A stretch of 64,000 nucleotides of DNA from Thaumasiovibrio subtropicus (GTDB lineage Bacteria > Pseudomonadota > Gammaproteobacteria > Enterobacterales > Vibrionaceae): positions 3,161,580 to 3,225,579 of the forward strand of contig NZ_AP023054.1 of NCBI RefSeq assembly GCF_019703835.1, given 5' to 3'. A program made the position numbers and the translations under genes. Shown here piece by piece: positions 37,135 through 47,258 of this stretch (positions within the stretch are counted from its first letter, which is position 1; each line of letters begins with the position of its first letter). The notes under the pieces were generated by a model. The model saw only the letters and a list, made by a program, of their open reading frames with translations. It was not told the origin of the DNA and ran no database searches.

Positions 37135-38364
37135 CTAGGGCTTGTACCAGCCATCTAAACCTTGCTGCAATCGATTCGCCGCGTCTGCTGGCGCCATGCT
37201 GCCATTGATGACGCCGACACTGGTTTCCCAAATCTCCATCTCCAGTCCCGGTGTGCCACGGTTCAAGATTTGGTAGGAGTTACGTATGGTGGAGTCACAT
37301 TCATCACGCCAACCGATCATCGTATTTGCGGTTGGATCTTCAACGTCAATAAAGTGATTAGAGAGCGAGAAGAACCCTGGCAGCGCATTGGTGAAGATAG
37401 AGGCGAACTCCTCGCTCGACATCCACTCGAGGAAGATCTTCGCTTCTTCTTTGTTTGCTGAATTCGCATTGATCCCGACACCAATATCGGTGTGATCCGA
37501 GATAAAACACTCATCATCACCAGATTTCAGGACGGGCTTAAACGCACCAAGATCGAACTTGGTGTTGAAAGCCGAAATGTCCCACGATCCTGCTGGGTAA
37601 ATAGCCGCTTTTTGATCACCAAACATCGCAATGGCATCGGTATAGGTGCGGGTTTCAAATCCGCTCCCCATGTAAGGTCCCCACTTCGCAAGCTGTTCAA
37701 ACACCTCAACATAATGGGCATCAGACAGCTTTTCATCACCATCAATCAAGGCAAGACGACCATCTTCTCCCGCCCAATAATTAGGGCCGACATTTTGGAA
37801 ACCCATTGTTGCCGCTTCCCACTTATCATTGGTTCCCATTGCTAAAGGCACATACTTACCGCTCGCCTTAATCTTCTCTAATGCAGCAAAGAAATCCGCT
37901 TCCGTGCTTGGCTCGCTAATCCCTAGCTCAGCAAAAATGGCTTTATTGTAAAAGAAGCCATGAATTACGGATGCCATTGGCAGACAGAAAGAGGTCGCAC
38001 CGTCGTCGGTAGTCCAAGCGGATTTCGCAAAACTTGGGAAGTTCACCATTCCTTCTAGATCAGTGATATCGAGTAAATGCCCAGCCTGGAACAGCTTCAA
38101 TGAGTCATCAAATGGGCGACAAGTAATGAGATCCCCGGCCGAGCCGTTCCCAAGCTTGGTTTGCAGGCTACTATTGTAATCGGTCGCCTGAGTGTGAACG
38201 TAGGTGACTTTAATGTTTGGATGTTTGGCATTAAATGCCGGAATGATCTTCTCATTCCAAATCTGGCCATCTTCTCGCCAGCTTTCAATCTTCAACTCTG
38301 CGGCCTGAACTGCACCGCTTAGCATTACCAAGGTCAGCGCAGATAAAATGGGCATCCTGTTCAT
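37135..38364 (-). CDS. Family 1 extracellular solute-binding protein (sugar-type), orphan
   Basis: 409-residue periplasmic binding protein with a Sec signal peptide (MNRMPILSALTLVMLSGAVQA). The fold resembles MalE/UgpB-type family 1 proteins: LKIESWREDGQIWNEKIIPAFNAKHP, DLITCRPFDD, NDKWEA, GSWDIS. No permease or ATPase gene is adjacent; the gene lies 56 bp downstream of a chemoreceptor on the same strand, so it probably presents its ligand to that receptor rather than (or as well as) to a transporter. Ligand unknown, probably a sugar. AGAGGT precedes ATG 38364. Confidence 0.88.
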   Translation of the reverse strand: MNRMPILSALTLVMLSGAVQAAELKIESWREDGQIWNEKIIPAFNAKHPNIKVTYVHTQATDYNSSLQTKLGNGSAGDLITCRPFDDSLKLFQAGHLLDITDLEGMVNFPSFAKSAWTTDDGATSFCLPMASVIHGFFYNKAIFAELGISEPSTEADFFAALEKIKASGKYVPLAMGTNDKWEAATMGFQNVGPNYWAGEDGRLALIDGDEKLSDAHYVEVFEQLAKWGPYMGSGFETRTYTDAIAMFGDQKAAIYPAGSWDISAFNTKFDLGAFKPVLKSGDDECFISDHTDIGVGINANSANKEEAKIFLEWMSSEEFASIFTNALPGFFSLSNHFIDVEDPTANTMIGWRDECDSTIRNSYQILNRGTPGLEMEIWETSVGVINGSMAPADAANRLQQGLDGWYKP

Positions 38365-38420
38365 ACTTTACCTCTTCTTTTTTTCGCTAATGACGCCAAT
38401 CACGGCGCACATGGTTCTGA

Positions 38421-40400
38421 TTACAATTTGAAGCGTCCCGCGAGGGCGCGTTGCTGTTCGGCGAGTTGTGCCAGTACATCACTGACCGACGCAGAGTTTC
38501 GCGCCTGACTCTCCGTCTCGAGTGCCACTTCAGTAATGCCATTGATGTTCTTTGCAATGTCTTTACTGACAGAAATCTGCTCTTCGGTCGCATGCGCCAC
38601 TTGTACCGTCATCTCTTTGATGGCTTCCATACGCCCAGCCACACTCTGTAGGGTTTCATCTGTGGTACGGCTTTGCTCAACACAGCGCTCGGTTTGTGAT
38701 TGGCTCTCGTTCATCACTTCAGAAACCTGCTTCGAACTTTGCTGCAAGTTCTCAATCATGGTCTGAATCTCTACGGTGGATTGCTGAGTACGATTCGCCA
38801 AGGTACGGACTTCATCTGCCACAACAGCAAAACCACGTCCATGGTCACCCGCTCGTGCCGCTTCGATCGCGGCATTCAACGCCAGTAAATTGGTCTGCTC
38901 AGCAATGCCACGAATCACATCCAGAATGCTGCCGATATTGGCACTAAATTCATCTAATTTACTGGTGATCTCCACGGCCTGATTGATAGCGCCATACAGG
39001 GATTCGGTGATTTCTCGGTTTATTGCAACCTGACGTCGACCATCTTGCGTTCCATCATTGGCGTGTGTGACCTCTTGTTGGGTATTCTCGGACGATCGGA
39101 ACACTTCAGTCACACTCACTTCCATTTCAGAAATCGCCGCCGCTACCTGATCAATCTGATTTTTCTGCTGCTCAACATGGGCCATGGTGTTTTCGCTGAT
39201 CATCGCCGCATTTCGCGCTTCTTCCGCTAGACTTTCCGCGCCTTGGTTAATCTGCGATAACACTTCACGCATGCCGTCTACTAAGGCGTCGAGCGATGCT
39301 GACAACGCCCCAAACTCACAAGAGGATTGATAGTTCACCTTATGCGTCATATCCCCCTCTGCCATTTTCTTCAGAACAGGGGTAATTTTCGCCAGCGGAG
39401 AGTGAATACTCTGTGCTGTCATGTAGCCGATCACTATCGCGACGCCCCCAGACACAAGGGTCATGGTGATATTAAAAAGGACTGCCGATGACACGGATTT
39501 CTCTGTCACCGTTTTGGCTTCTTCGACGGCGGATTGCGAGGAACTTGCAAACGAATCGAGTAGCGCCTCCATGGCAACCAAGTGCTGATTGGCTTGTGCA
39601 TCAAGACGAGCAATGTTGCTTTCTATCGCTTGTAAAGAGAGCATTTGCGGTAACAGGCCAGTCTCGCTGGTACTGCTCACCTGCAACTCTTCTACCGCTT
39701 TTCGGAAACGGGCGAGCACGGCGTCGCTGGCTTTAACGCGAGACAAATTCTTCAGCGCATTGGTGATATTGCGATTTAAATCCTCAATTAGCGCGTTTAA
39801 ATCTGTCTCTTGGTTGGCGCGTCGCAATGTTTTCAAGTCGCGACTGATACCACTGGTCAAGCGTTCCACTTTGTTACGCTGCGACCGTTTATCTGCCGTC
39901 GCGTCAAGCAATAGCTGAGAAGCCTGCTGATACACGTCTTCTTGGTGAACAAAGTTACTGCGAATCTCGGCCAAATTGTTACTCACCATCACCAACTCAC
40001 GGTGAAGCGCCATGATCTCCGCAGCAACGGCATAATAATTATCCGCTTCCGCCTGCAAGGCAGAAAACTCATCAGCTAAGTCTGGGGAAGTTTGACGTGC
40101 AACCAGTTCAGCAGCGATGTCGGAAAACACCGCTTTTTGCTCGTCGAACAACAGCGACGTCGCGGCGAGTTTGTCTTGATTGGTAAGCGTGCGGAATTCT
40201 AGCAAACGACGTTGACTGCCCAGCGCAGTACTCTGCAGTTGTGAAGACCCTACCAGCAAGGGCGTCGCCTCCTCGGTAACTTGGTCAACACGTTGCTGAA
40301 TGTTCTTGGTATTGAAGTAACTAACGCCCCCAAGTACCACTAACAACAAGAACATAATGGCAAAGCCAATAATCGTTCTTAAAACGATACTTACTTTCAT
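38421..40400 (-). CDS. Methyl-accepting chemotaxis protein with large helical periplasmic domain
   Basis: 659 residues. TM1 at about 8-28, then a periplasmic region of about 280 residues that looks all-helical with many heptad-like stretches, as in TorS or helical-bimodular sensors; TM2 at about 315-335, HAMP, and a signalling domain with tip [23 protein letters not shown]. Helical modules of this size often bind ligand through a partner binding protein, and the downstream gene encodes exactly such a protein. The two genes look like an operon with a 56-bp gap. Confidence 0.92.
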   Translation of the reverse strand: MKVSIVLRTIIGFAIMFLLLVVLGGVSYFNTKNIQQRVDQVTEEATPLLVGSSQLQSTALGSQRRLLEFRTLTNQDKLAATSLLFDEQKAVFSDIAAELVARQTSPDLADEFSALQAEADNYYAVAAEIMALHRELVMVSNNLAEIRSNFVHQEDVYQQASQLLLDATADKRSQRNKVERLTSGISRDLKTLRRANQETDLNALIEDLNRNITNALKNLSRVKASDAVLARFRKAVEELQVSSTSETGLLPQMLSLQAIESNIARLDAQANQHLVAMEALLDSFASSSQSAVEEAKTVTEKSVSSAVLFNITMTLVSGGVAIVIGYMTAQSIHSPLAKITPVLKKMAEGDMTHKVNYQSSCEFGALSASLDALVDGMREVLSQINQGAESLAEEARNAAMISENTMAHVEQQKNQIDQVAAAISEMEVSVTEVFRSSENTQQEVTHANDGTQDGRRQVAINREITESLYGAINQAVEITSKLDEFSANIGSILDVIRGIAEQTNLLALNAAIEAARAGDHGRGFAVVADEVRTLANRTQQSTVEIQTMIENLQQSSKQVSEVMNESQSQTERCVEQSRTTDETLQSVAGRMEAIKEMTVQVAHATEEQISVSKDIAKNINGITEVALETESQARNSASVSDVLAQLAEQQRALAGRFKL

Positions 40401-40703
40401 AAATACAGCGGCTCAGATTGACAAAAGTATTATTAAGAATAGAACACCCTCACCAAGTCGCCAGAAAATATGTGCATAAAATATTTTTCAACACCAATTA
40501 ATTTCTTTAAAAATACAAGAACACAAAAACAAGGAGTTAAGCAAACTTATGCCGAAATAATGAAATCTAAGGTAAAAGAGCCATACAGGAGAGGTATCGT
40601 ATGAGGAAAGAATAGGTGGGCCGCGTCTCGTGCTTTTGATGGATATAGCGCAAATCTGTGCCGAAGGCTTATTTTGTGGCGCTAAATGATTTGAGAATAG
40701 CCA
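40401..40703. other. Intergenic region upstream of the chemoreceptor gene
   Basis: AT-rich around 40430-40530, as expected for a promoter of the minus-strand receptor gene. No credible coding sequence was seen. Confidence 0.4.
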
Positions 40704-40729
40704 CAAAAAAAGCCCCACTTGGGGGCTTT
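40704..40729 (-). terminator. Terminator of rraB
   Basis: On the minus strand AAGCCCC...GGGGCTT stem with a run of seven T. It lies 23 bp after the rraB stop. Confidence 0.88.
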
Positions 40730-40751
40730 ATTCGCTGAGGGAAAAAACAGC

Positions 40752-41156
40752 TTACTCGCCGTCTTCTTCATCCTCTTCGCCATCTTCGAAGTAGGTGCCC
40801 CAACCGTCGTAGTCGATATTGTGTTTCTCGGCTAAGCGAATCAGTTTTTCTGCTTGCTCATCAATCAACTCAGCATCCAATGCTGACTCGGCAACGGCAT
40901 CAAAACAAACAACCGTACCGCCACCATCTTCTGGATCCAACTCTAACTCTTCAGCTTCCAACACTTCGAAGCCCATTTTGAATGCCTCAACCGCCGCTTC
41001 TTCAAGATCTTTAAAACTATCCGCAGAGAAGTGGTGCTCGATCGAGTAACGCGCATCAGGATCACTACCATCACCCAGCAGGGCCTCGATAATTTCACGC
41101 GTTTCCTCTTTTTGCTCTTCGATCAATTCTTCGTACGAGATTTCTGTGTTAGACAT
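40752..41156 (-). CDS. rraB: Regulator of ribonuclease E activity B
   Basis: 134-residue very acidic protein that binds RNase E and modulates mRNA decay in the degradosome. The core ([59 protein letters not shown]) matches RraB over its full length, with an Asp/Glu-rich tail typical of the family. GGAGT precedes ATG 41156. It lies near argF as in other Vibrionaceae. Confidence 0.95.
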   Translation of the reverse strand: MSNTEISYEELIEEQKEETREIIEALLGDGSDPDARYSIEHHFSADSFKDLEEAAVEAFKMGFEVLEAEELELDPEDGGGTVVCFDAVAESALDAELIDEQAEKLIRLAEKHNIDYDGWGTYFEDGEEDEEDGE

Positions 41157-41754
41157 GGGGACTCCAATCGTCTGAGAGATTAACGGCGCTACTATCGCAT
41201 ATTTCCCTTGCTATCTAAAGCAATAGCGCGATTTCTAACCCAGTCGAACCCTGAGTGATATTGCTCACATTTCCAGTCAGCTTTCGCGCATTTTTCACAA
41301 TAGTGAATATCTATCCTTTTCAGTGATATGAATAACCACTCAAAAATGCGACCCGAAACACATTGCGCAAATATCATTCAATCGCCCGCTGTTGTGGGCG
41401 TCACAAAAATAGCCCTCATCGTCAACCGCTAACAATCATTTACCTCTGAACACTAATATCTGCCCATCAATGCTGAATAAACACGCAACCCAACGGATAA
41501 TCGCTAGTGAAGAAAACCTAAAAATATATTTAAATTCAATGAATTAAATATATTTAGAATACGCAACATGCTTGCAATCCCGAACTATCTCCATTAGCGT
41601 GATTTATCCCAGCATGATGCAAACATCAATTATGGAGCCGTAAAGTCAGGTAACTTTATGGCCAAAGACAGGAACGTCATATCTCATCTTCACTGCCTGA
41701 ACCGTTTTATACCAAGCCGTTTCAGCAGGGAAAACAGAGATCAGGAGAGCAGAA
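41157..41754. other. Long intergenic region between rraB and arcA
   Basis: About 600 bp without a convincing gene; the 61-codon minus-strand frame at 41192-41377 lacks RBS and family features. It contains an AT-rich palindrome at 41522-41555 and a GC hairpin CGCCC...GGGCG at about 41383-41400. The arcA promoter must lie here. Confidence 0.5.
41522..41555. promoter_or_regulatory. AT-rich palindrome with ArgR-like half-sites upstream of arcA
   Basis: Arms AAATATATTTAAATTCA and TGAATTAAATATATTT are complementary apart from one bulged A. ATTCA and TGAAT at the centre are perfect ARG-box half-sites, but their arrangement differs from the usual 18-bp box. It could bind ArgR or be an AT-rich regulatory dyad of another kind. 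Confidence 0.4.
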
Positions 41755-42975
41755 ATGAACCCACTCTATGTCGGCTCAGAAGTCGGTCAACTGCGACGCG
41801 TATTACTACACCGTCCAGAGCGCGCCCTTAACTTACTTACCCCATCAAACTGTCATGAGCTGCTGTTCGATGATGTCCTCTCAGTAGAGCGGGCTGGCGA
41901 AGAGCATGATGCATTCGCACAAACACTGCGTGATCAAGGGGTTGAAGTACTGCTACTCCATGATCTGTTGGTCGAGACACTCTCAAACTCCGATGCCAAG
42001 CAATGGCTGCTCGATACGCAAATTTCCGATTACCGATTAGGTAACTGCTTTGCGCAAGACGTACGAGAGTTTCTAGCTGAACAACCCAATGAAGAGCTCG
42101 CCACCATTCTCCTTGGCGGGCTAAGCTTCTCCGAGTTACCTCTGCGCCCCGATTCTATGATGCAAGCGATGCATGCTGGCACCGATTTTGTCCTAGAGCC
42201 TTTGCCAAACCACCTCTTCACCCGAGATACCTCCTGCTGGATTTATGGTGGTGTCTCATTAAATCCAATGGCAAAGGCCGCCAGACAGCGAGAAACCAAT
42301 CACTTGAGAGCAATTTATCGCTGGCACCCTCTCTTTTCGAAGCAAGACTTCACCTACTTTTACGGTAACGACGAGGTGAACTATGACAATGCCACCATCG
42401 AAGGGGGTGACGTCCTCGTGATAGGTAATGGCGCGGTCCTTGTAGGCATGTCAGAAAGAACAACCCCGCAAGGTGTTGAGCACCTCGCCGCGAGTCTCTT
42501 TAAACATGGCCAAGCCACGCAAGTATTGGCTTTAGATCTTCCCAAGCACCGTTCATGCATGCACCTCGATACCGTGATGACCCATATGCGAGAGGACACC
42601 TTCTCTATCTATCCAGAAGTGGTGCGTCCCGATACGCCCTGCTGGCGTTTAGTGCCCGGAAAAGAAGGGCGGATCGCGACCTATCGCGAAACGCATTTCC
42701 TTCCCGCCATCGAAACCGCCTTGAATCTCGATAAGATCGAATTGATCACCACGGGCGGCGACAGCTATGAAGCAGAACGCGAACAATGGAATGATGCCAA
42801 TAATGTCTTAACGATCAAACCTGGTGTTGTGATCGGGTATGAGAGAAATACTTATACCAATGAAAAATATGACAAAGCTGGGATCCAAGTGCTCCCCATT
42901 CCGGGCAATGAGCTTGGCCGAGGCAGAGGGGGAGCACGCTGTATGAGCTGTCCGATTGAACGCGATAGCTTGTGA
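41755..42975 (+). CDS. arcA: Arginine deiminase
   Basis: 406-residue enzyme converting arginine to citrulline and ammonia, the first step of the arginine deiminase pathway. The catalytic Cys is C396 in [22 protein letters not shown] carries the catalytic His-Asp region, and [12 protein letters not shown] and EGGDVLVIG are further family signatures. AGGAGAG precedes ATG 41755. The gene is followed by an ornithine carbamoyltransferase gene with its own ArgR-controlled promoter; no carbamate kinase (arcC) or antiporter (arcD) is nearby. Confidence 0.96.
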   Translation: MNPLYVGSEVGQLRRVLLHRPERALNLLTPSNCHELLFDDVLSVERAGEEHDAFAQTLRDQGVEVLLLHDLLVETLSNSDAKQWLLDTQISDYRLGNCFAQDVREFLAEQPNEELATILLGGLSFSELPLRPDSMMQAMHAGTDFVLEPLPNHLFTRDTSCWIYGGVSLNPMAKAARQRETNHLRAIYRWHPLFSKQDFTYFYGNDEVNYDNATIEGGDVLVIGNGAVLVGMSERTTPQGVEHLAASLFKHGQATQVLALDLPKHRSCMHLDTVMTHMREDTFSIYPEVVRPDTPCWRLVPGKEGRIATYRETHFLPAIETALNLDKIELITTGGDSYEAEREQWNDANNVLTIKPGVVIGYERNTYTNEKYDKAGIQVLPIPGNELGRGRGGARCMSCPIERDSL

Positions 42976-43209
42976 TGCGAGTCACATCATAGGCAGAAAC
43001 AAGGCGTGAATATGAATTTTATGCTTCATTGTTCAACCTAGGATCAAAGAGATCTTCCATACTTAGAAGGCATGGAAATAACTCGCGAACTTTCGCCTTC
43101 ATGCGACCGCAGCGGTATAGCTGGCCGCCGTGCCGCTGCATTTCCTCTCTTGATCGCGCCACTTGTTTTCTTGCCGATTCGCCTCTTTGTCACTCAATGG
43201 GATTTTCGC

Positions 43210-43238
43210 TTGCAATCCCCTACTATGCCCCCTATCAT
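43210..43238 (+). promoter_or_regulatory. argF promoter
   Basis: TTGCAA at 43210-43215, 17-bp spacer, TATCAT at 43233-43238. The ARG boxes begin two bases downstream of the -10 element, covering the start point. Confidence 0.55.
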
Positions 43239-43239
43239 C

Positions 43240-43278
43240 ACAGAATATCCATTCACATAATGTGAATTATTATTACAC
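43240..43278 (+). promoter_or_regulatory. Tandem ARG boxes (ArgR operator) upstream of argF
   Basis: Two 18-bp boxes, 43240-43257 (ACAGAATATCCATTCACA) and 43261-43278 (TGTGAATTATTATTACAC), separated by exactly 3 bp. This is the canonical spacing for an ArgR hexamer. Each has one perfect half-site (ATTCA or TGAAT) and one weaker. Confidence 0.8.
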
Positions 43279-43313
43279 AAAATTCATCCATCATAATCAC
43301 AAGGGAGTCGGCA

Positions 43314-44318
43314 ATGGCGTTCAACTTAAAGCATCGTAACTTTCTCAAACTACTCGACTTTACTCCGCGCGAGATTCAACATTTGATCGACCTCGCCATT
43401 GACCTGAAGCGCGCAAAATACAATGGATATGAACAACCAAATCTCGTCGGCAAAAACATTGCATTGATCTTTGAAAAAAGCAGCACACGTACCCGTTGCG
43501 CCTTCGAAGTCGCTGCGTTTGATCAAGGTGCTCGAGTCTCTTATTTAGGCCCCTCAGGCACGCAAATTGGTCATAAAGAGTCCATGAAAGATACTGCCCG
43601 CGTCCTAGGCCGCATGTATGACGGCATTCAGTACCGTGGGTTTGGGCAATCTATTGTCGAAGAGTTGGGTAAATATGCAGGCGTTCCTGTTTGGAATGGC
43701 CTGACTGACGAGTTTCATCCAACGCAAATTCTTGCTGACTTTATGACCATGCTAGAGCATGCACCGGGCAAACAACTCAATGAAATGCGCTTCGCCTACT
43801 TGGGCGATGCTCGAAATAATATGGGTAACTCTCTCATGGTCGGTGCAGCCAAAATGGGCATGGATATCCGCCTTGTCGCGCCAAAAGCCTTCTGGCCTGA
43901 AGACGAACTCGTTGCGACTTGCCAAGCGATTGCCGCTGAAACAGGCGCATCCATTACCCTCACTGAAGATGTAGCTGAAGGCGTGAAAGAATGTGACTTC
44001 CTCTACACCGATGTTTGGGTCTCTATGGGGGAAGCCGAAGAAGCTTGGGCGCAACGCGTAAAAGAGATGCTACCTTATCAAGTCAATCAGGCCATGCTAG
44101 AAGCAACGGGCAATGCGAATGTGAAGTTCATGCACTGCCTGCCTGCTTTTCATAATGACGAAACCCATTTAGGCAAAGAGATAGCAGAAAAATATGGCCT
44201 ATCCGGCCTTGAAGTCACCGAAGAGGTTTTTGAATCTAAACACAGTATTGTGTTCGATGAAGCAGAGAACCGCATGCACACCATTAAAGCTGTCATGGTA
44301 GCGACACTGGGTAGCTAG
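43314..44318 (+). CDS. argF: Ornithine carbamoyltransferase
   Basis: 334-residue enzyme joining carbamoyl phosphate and ornithine to citrulline. Motifs: carbamoyl-phosphate loop [15 protein letters not shown] (in [10 protein letters not shown]), and ornithine-site MHCLPAFH. The ArgR operator upstream points to the anabolic role in arginine synthesis, although adjacency to arcA would also fit a catabolic enzyme. AAGGGAGT precedes ATG 43314. The transcript ends at the hairpin at 44336-44362. Confidence 0.94.
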   Translation: MAFNLKHRNFLKLLDFTPREIQHLIDLAIDLKRAKYNGYEQPNLVGKNIALIFEKSSTRTRCAFEVAAFDQGARVSYLGPSGTQIGHKESMKDTARVLGRMYDGIQYRGFGQSIVEELGKYAGVPVWNGLTDEFHPTQILADFMTMLEHAPGKQLNEMRFAYLGDARNNMGNSLMVGAAKMGMDIRLVAPKAFWPEDELVATCQAIAAETGASITLTEDVAEGVKECDFLYTDVWVSMGEAEEAWAQRVKEMLPYQVNQAMLEATGNANVKFMHCLPAFHNDETHLGKEIAEKYGLSGLEVTEEVFESKHSIVFDEAENRMHTIKAVMVATLGS

Positions 44319-44335
44319 TCTGATTTTTCCATAGC

Positions 44336-44362
44336 AAAGACCGCCATCAGGCGGTCTTTTTT
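44336..44362 (+). terminator. Rho-independent terminator after argF
   Basis: Nine-bp stem AAGACCGCC/GGCGGTCTT with an ATCA loop and six T. Confidence 0.92.
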
Positions 44363-44378
44363 ATTGCCCCAATAATAC

Positions 44379-46508
44379 TCAGCTCACCAATGCTGACTGT
44401 TGTGGCCTCGCTGCTGACGGCCTACGGCCGATGATATACAACAGAAGATGGATTGCCGCCATCAGAGACAAAATAGCCATCAAGATCATTTTCTGGAACT
44501 CTTGATTCGCAGCCTCTTGATCCAGATAAGCATCAATCAGCAAGGTATAACTGTCCCCTTCTGGTTGAATGCCAATCACAGTCGCCGTCACTTTACTCAT
44601 ACCTGCCGAATAAGCCAGGGTTGCGATATCAACGTACTTCTTCATCTGCTCTGTGTGGCGACGATTAATATCTAAGAAGTCACCAATCACGTCGGCTGCG
44701 GCTTTCATCTCACCGAAGGTGGCATGGTTAAAGTCGAGGGTGACGCGTTGCTCTGGAATCTCTTTGAACGACAGCACATACTCATCAATCACCCCTTGGC
44801 GGATTTGCTTGGCAATATCTCTTCCTGCCTGACGATACACACTGGCCGTATCAATATTTTCTAGCGTTGGTGATGTCTCTTTGGGCACTTCATTGGCTAA
44901 CGCTTGTTGCCAACAACTCGTCTTATCGCATTCCGCTTCCGTCACTGCCTGCCAAATTGGCGCAAATGCCGCGCGAAAGCGATCGCAAGGTTCTTCTGCG
45001 TAATGGCAAAACTTATCGACATGATTGGCAATGTTGACTAAGTCTTCCGCAGTAAACCAGTAAAGTTGATATTGCGGCCTCAACGCTTCACCAATGCCAA
45101 CATAAAGGTACTGCAACCTTTCTAAACGCAGATACTCTTCATCTGGCAGTTGCGGCAGCATGTTTGGTTTATCCAAAAAGTAACCTGCGCGTGCCTTTAT
45201 CGTATCCGTGAGTAACAAGGGAGTGAAGGTTACCTCCTCGTCGGCATTGGTCGACACGTGGAATCGATAGCAGAATGAACCTACCCAGCCATTAGATTGT
45301 TCGCAGAACTTTGGTTGATCAAGCACCAAGGTGTCACCCACCTTTGGCATCTGTTGCCAGTCCCCCGCATAGGCCATTGTGCGCCACTGCGCATCCATTT
45401 GCATCGCCACGCTCGCTTTCGCCCAAGGCCAGTAGACTTGGTAAGCTGCGAGTAATATTAACGCCACAATGGAGAACATCATCGTCAGATGCTTGGGCTG
45501 ACGCAGGCGGCCTGGGGACTCATCAACCACATCAATTGCTCGGTGCGGCCCAAAGGCAAGCATCTTGCCTTGCGAAGGGCACACATCAAAGCGACCCACT
45601 GTCCCTGGCTGTAATAAGCCTTGCCACGCGAGTGGTGCTTGATACTCACGAAATAGTGCCACTTGGCGGTCATCTTCCGTTATCGCCACCAGCAACTCGG
45701 ACGCCGAATCACTCATACTGTGTATCGCACCACGGTAGATTTCGACCCGACAATCTTCTTCTTTCAGACGTCCATTGCGGCGACAAAATACATAACCCAG
45801 CAATACACCACATACAGCGACGAGCCCTGCCTCGGTTTGATAGCCATATCCGGCCACTATCAGGTAAGCAATCGCCACAAGAATCGTCCATCCCATAAAC
45901 CTCATCGCATAAAAGCGCGGGGTGAGGTACTCGATTTCTTCGGGTGTCGCTTGGCGTTCACCCACTTTCTCGACCGTCATGCGATGGTAAACCACTTCGG
46001 CTTCCACTTCGTCTGCGACTAAAGATTCAGTATCCAGCATGCCATTCTCGGCCACCGCCATGCCTTCGGGATAGACACCTTGTTGCTCATCCACTAAGCG
46101 GTAACGATCATTGAGACTGAGTAACACCAGCGTGTCATCAACTTTAACCACTTCCGCCATATTCCCTTCGCGCTGTGCGCACGCCAGCGCCACCGTAGAC
46201 ATTAATACTGGTTGCTCGTTGATGAGGAGGACTGGGCGCTCTTCTTCACTCTGAATGCCTTCAACTTCATTCAAATCAATATAAGCAAGATCACCGCAGA
46301 GGTAGTACACCGTAGATTCAGTGGGCGCCTGTTCAAGCCATTTTTCTACCGCCTCACGCTCTGCCTCATTTAATGGCTCATCACGTCTAGCGCTTAATGC
46401 TTCATCCCGCTTTTCATCAAAGGCTTTTTTCTCAGAGCGGTTCATAAAGAACACAATAATCGAGATTACCAGCACCAAAATCTTCAAAAAGACCGCTATC
46501 TCTTCCAT
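44379..46508 (-). CDS. IgaA/UmoB-like inner-membrane protein
   Basis: 709-residue membrane protein; length and layout match IgaA/YrfF. TM1 at about 5-21 is followed by a cytoplasmic domain (about 25-200, beginning LNEAEREAVEKWLEQ), TM2 and TM3 at about 203-242, a second cytoplasmic domain, TM4 at about 341-360, a large periplasmic domain with several Cys, and a last TM at about 672-692. In enterobacteria IgaA restrains the Rcs phosphorelay; Vibrionaceae are not known for a full Rcs system, so the role here is open. Assigned by pattern rather than by alignment. GAGGTGAGGAG precedes ATG 46508. Confidence 0.7.
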   Translation of the reverse strand: MEEIAVFLKILVLVISIIVFFMNRSEKKAFDEKRDEALSARRDEPLNEAEREAVEKWLEQAPTESTVYYLCGDLAYIDLNEVEGIQSEEERPVLLINEQPVLMSTVALACAQREGNMAEVVKVDDTLVLLSLNDRYRLVDEQQGVYPEGMAVAENGMLDTESLVADEVEAEVVYHRMTVEKVGERQATPEEIEYLTPRFYAMRFMGWTILVAIAYLIVAGYGYQTEAGLVAVCGVLLGYVFCRRNGRLKEEDCRVEIYRGAIHSMSDSASELLVAITEDDRQVALFREYQAPLAWQGLLQPGTVGRFDVCPSQGKMLAFGPHRAIDVVDESPGRLRQPKHLTMMFSIVALILLAAYQVYWPWAKASVAMQMDAQWRTMAYAGDWQQMPKVGDTLVLDQPKFCEQSNGWVGSFCYRFHVSTNADEEVTFTPLLLTDTIKARAGYFLDKPNMLPQLPDEEYLRLERLQYLYVGIGEALRPQYQLYWFTAEDLVNIANHVDKFCHYAEEPCDRFRAAFAPIWQAVTEAECDKTSCWQQALANEVPKETSPTLENIDTASVYRQAGRDIAKQIRQGVIDEYVLSFKEIPEQRVTLDFNHATFGEMKAAADVIGDFLDINRRHTEQMKKYVDIATLAYSAGMSKVTATVIGIQPEGDSYTLLIDAYLDQEAANQEFQKMILMAILSLMAAIHLLLYIIGRRPSAARPQQSALVS

Positions 46509-46853
46509 ATCTCCTCACCTCTATCCATACCGATAACGCCGTTCGAAATTGACAAACTTCACAACAAAAAATGGGAGATATGATGACATCGCATAAAAAT
46601 GACACACTTTTTAACCAACAAGTTTGCGAAGTGCATCCAGAAACAAATGCTGCAAGGCCGGAAAATCAGTCTCAGGTATCCTATGCACTCTCTTAGGGCT
46701 AGTAGCGTATGTCGTTAAACACCACGTTCGCGCTATGTCACAGTTCCGCCACTTTCCTTACCTTTACGCACTACCTCCTCACCGTCACATTTGTGATTGC
46801 GTCAGTTTCTGTCGTCTTTGGATTATGTATTTATCAGCAAAGGACAACTGAAA
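46509..46853. other. Intergenic region upstream of IgaA-like gene
   Basis: Contains overlapping short frames in different registers but none with recognisable sequence. Presumably holds the promoter of the minus-strand IgaA-like gene. Confidence 0.4.
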
Positions 46854-47033
46854 TTGGAAGCAATCCTGTTAATGGTCATGTTCGGTGTAACTGCATACTT
46901 GGTAAAAGGAGAGGACGACAACAATGAAGAAGTCACTTCCATTGACGATCAAGAACTACTGGCTCACATCTTAGAAAACAGACGAGCGTCAGCGTTACCT
47001 GAACAGGAAATCATTTTTGTCTCGGCAGAATGA
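46854..47033 (+). CDS. Possible small single-TM protein between the IgaA-like genes
   Basis: 59 codons starting at TTG 46854, with AAAGGA nine bases upstream. The product would have one transmembrane helix (LEAILLMVMFGVTAYLV) and an acidic cytoplasmic tail of about 40 residues (EDDNNEEVTSIDDQELL). A longer in-frame ATG at 46797 lacks an RBS. No homologue was recognised; the amphipathic acidic tail and the RBS are the only support. Confidence 0.4.
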   Translation: MEAILLMVMFGVTAYLVKGEDDNNEEVTSIDDQELLAHILENRRASALPEQEIIFVSAE

Positions 47034-47258
47034 TCGGCGACAGATATAGACACCTCCAGTTGATCTAATTAGCATCAGCCTGTCCGGAGTGGGCAGGCTT
47101 GCTTCCCTTACACATGCTGTCCTCTGAGAGATCCCTCGCAGAACGACACATAACTGACATAAATTTGTAATAAAAGAGTAAGCACCGCAGTGAATTCATC
47201 AAGTTAACCGTCTTATCATTGGCAACTTTGGCGAGTTCACGCGACAGATGGATAACGA

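Noticed and set aside
41192..41377. Minus-strand frame of 61 codons upstream of rraB
   Set aside because: No RBS, no family resemblance, and irregular composition; it is probably part of a regulatory spacer.
41610..41635. TGATG...CATCA dyad upstream of arcA as an FNR/ANR site
   Set aside because: The spacing between TGAT and ATCA is six bases rather than the four required for an FNR box.
45311..45898. Plus-strand frame of 195 codons opposite the IgaA-like gene
   Set aside because: Antisense shadow of a long, well-structured minus-strand gene; sequence is Pro/His/Ser-rich and without a family.
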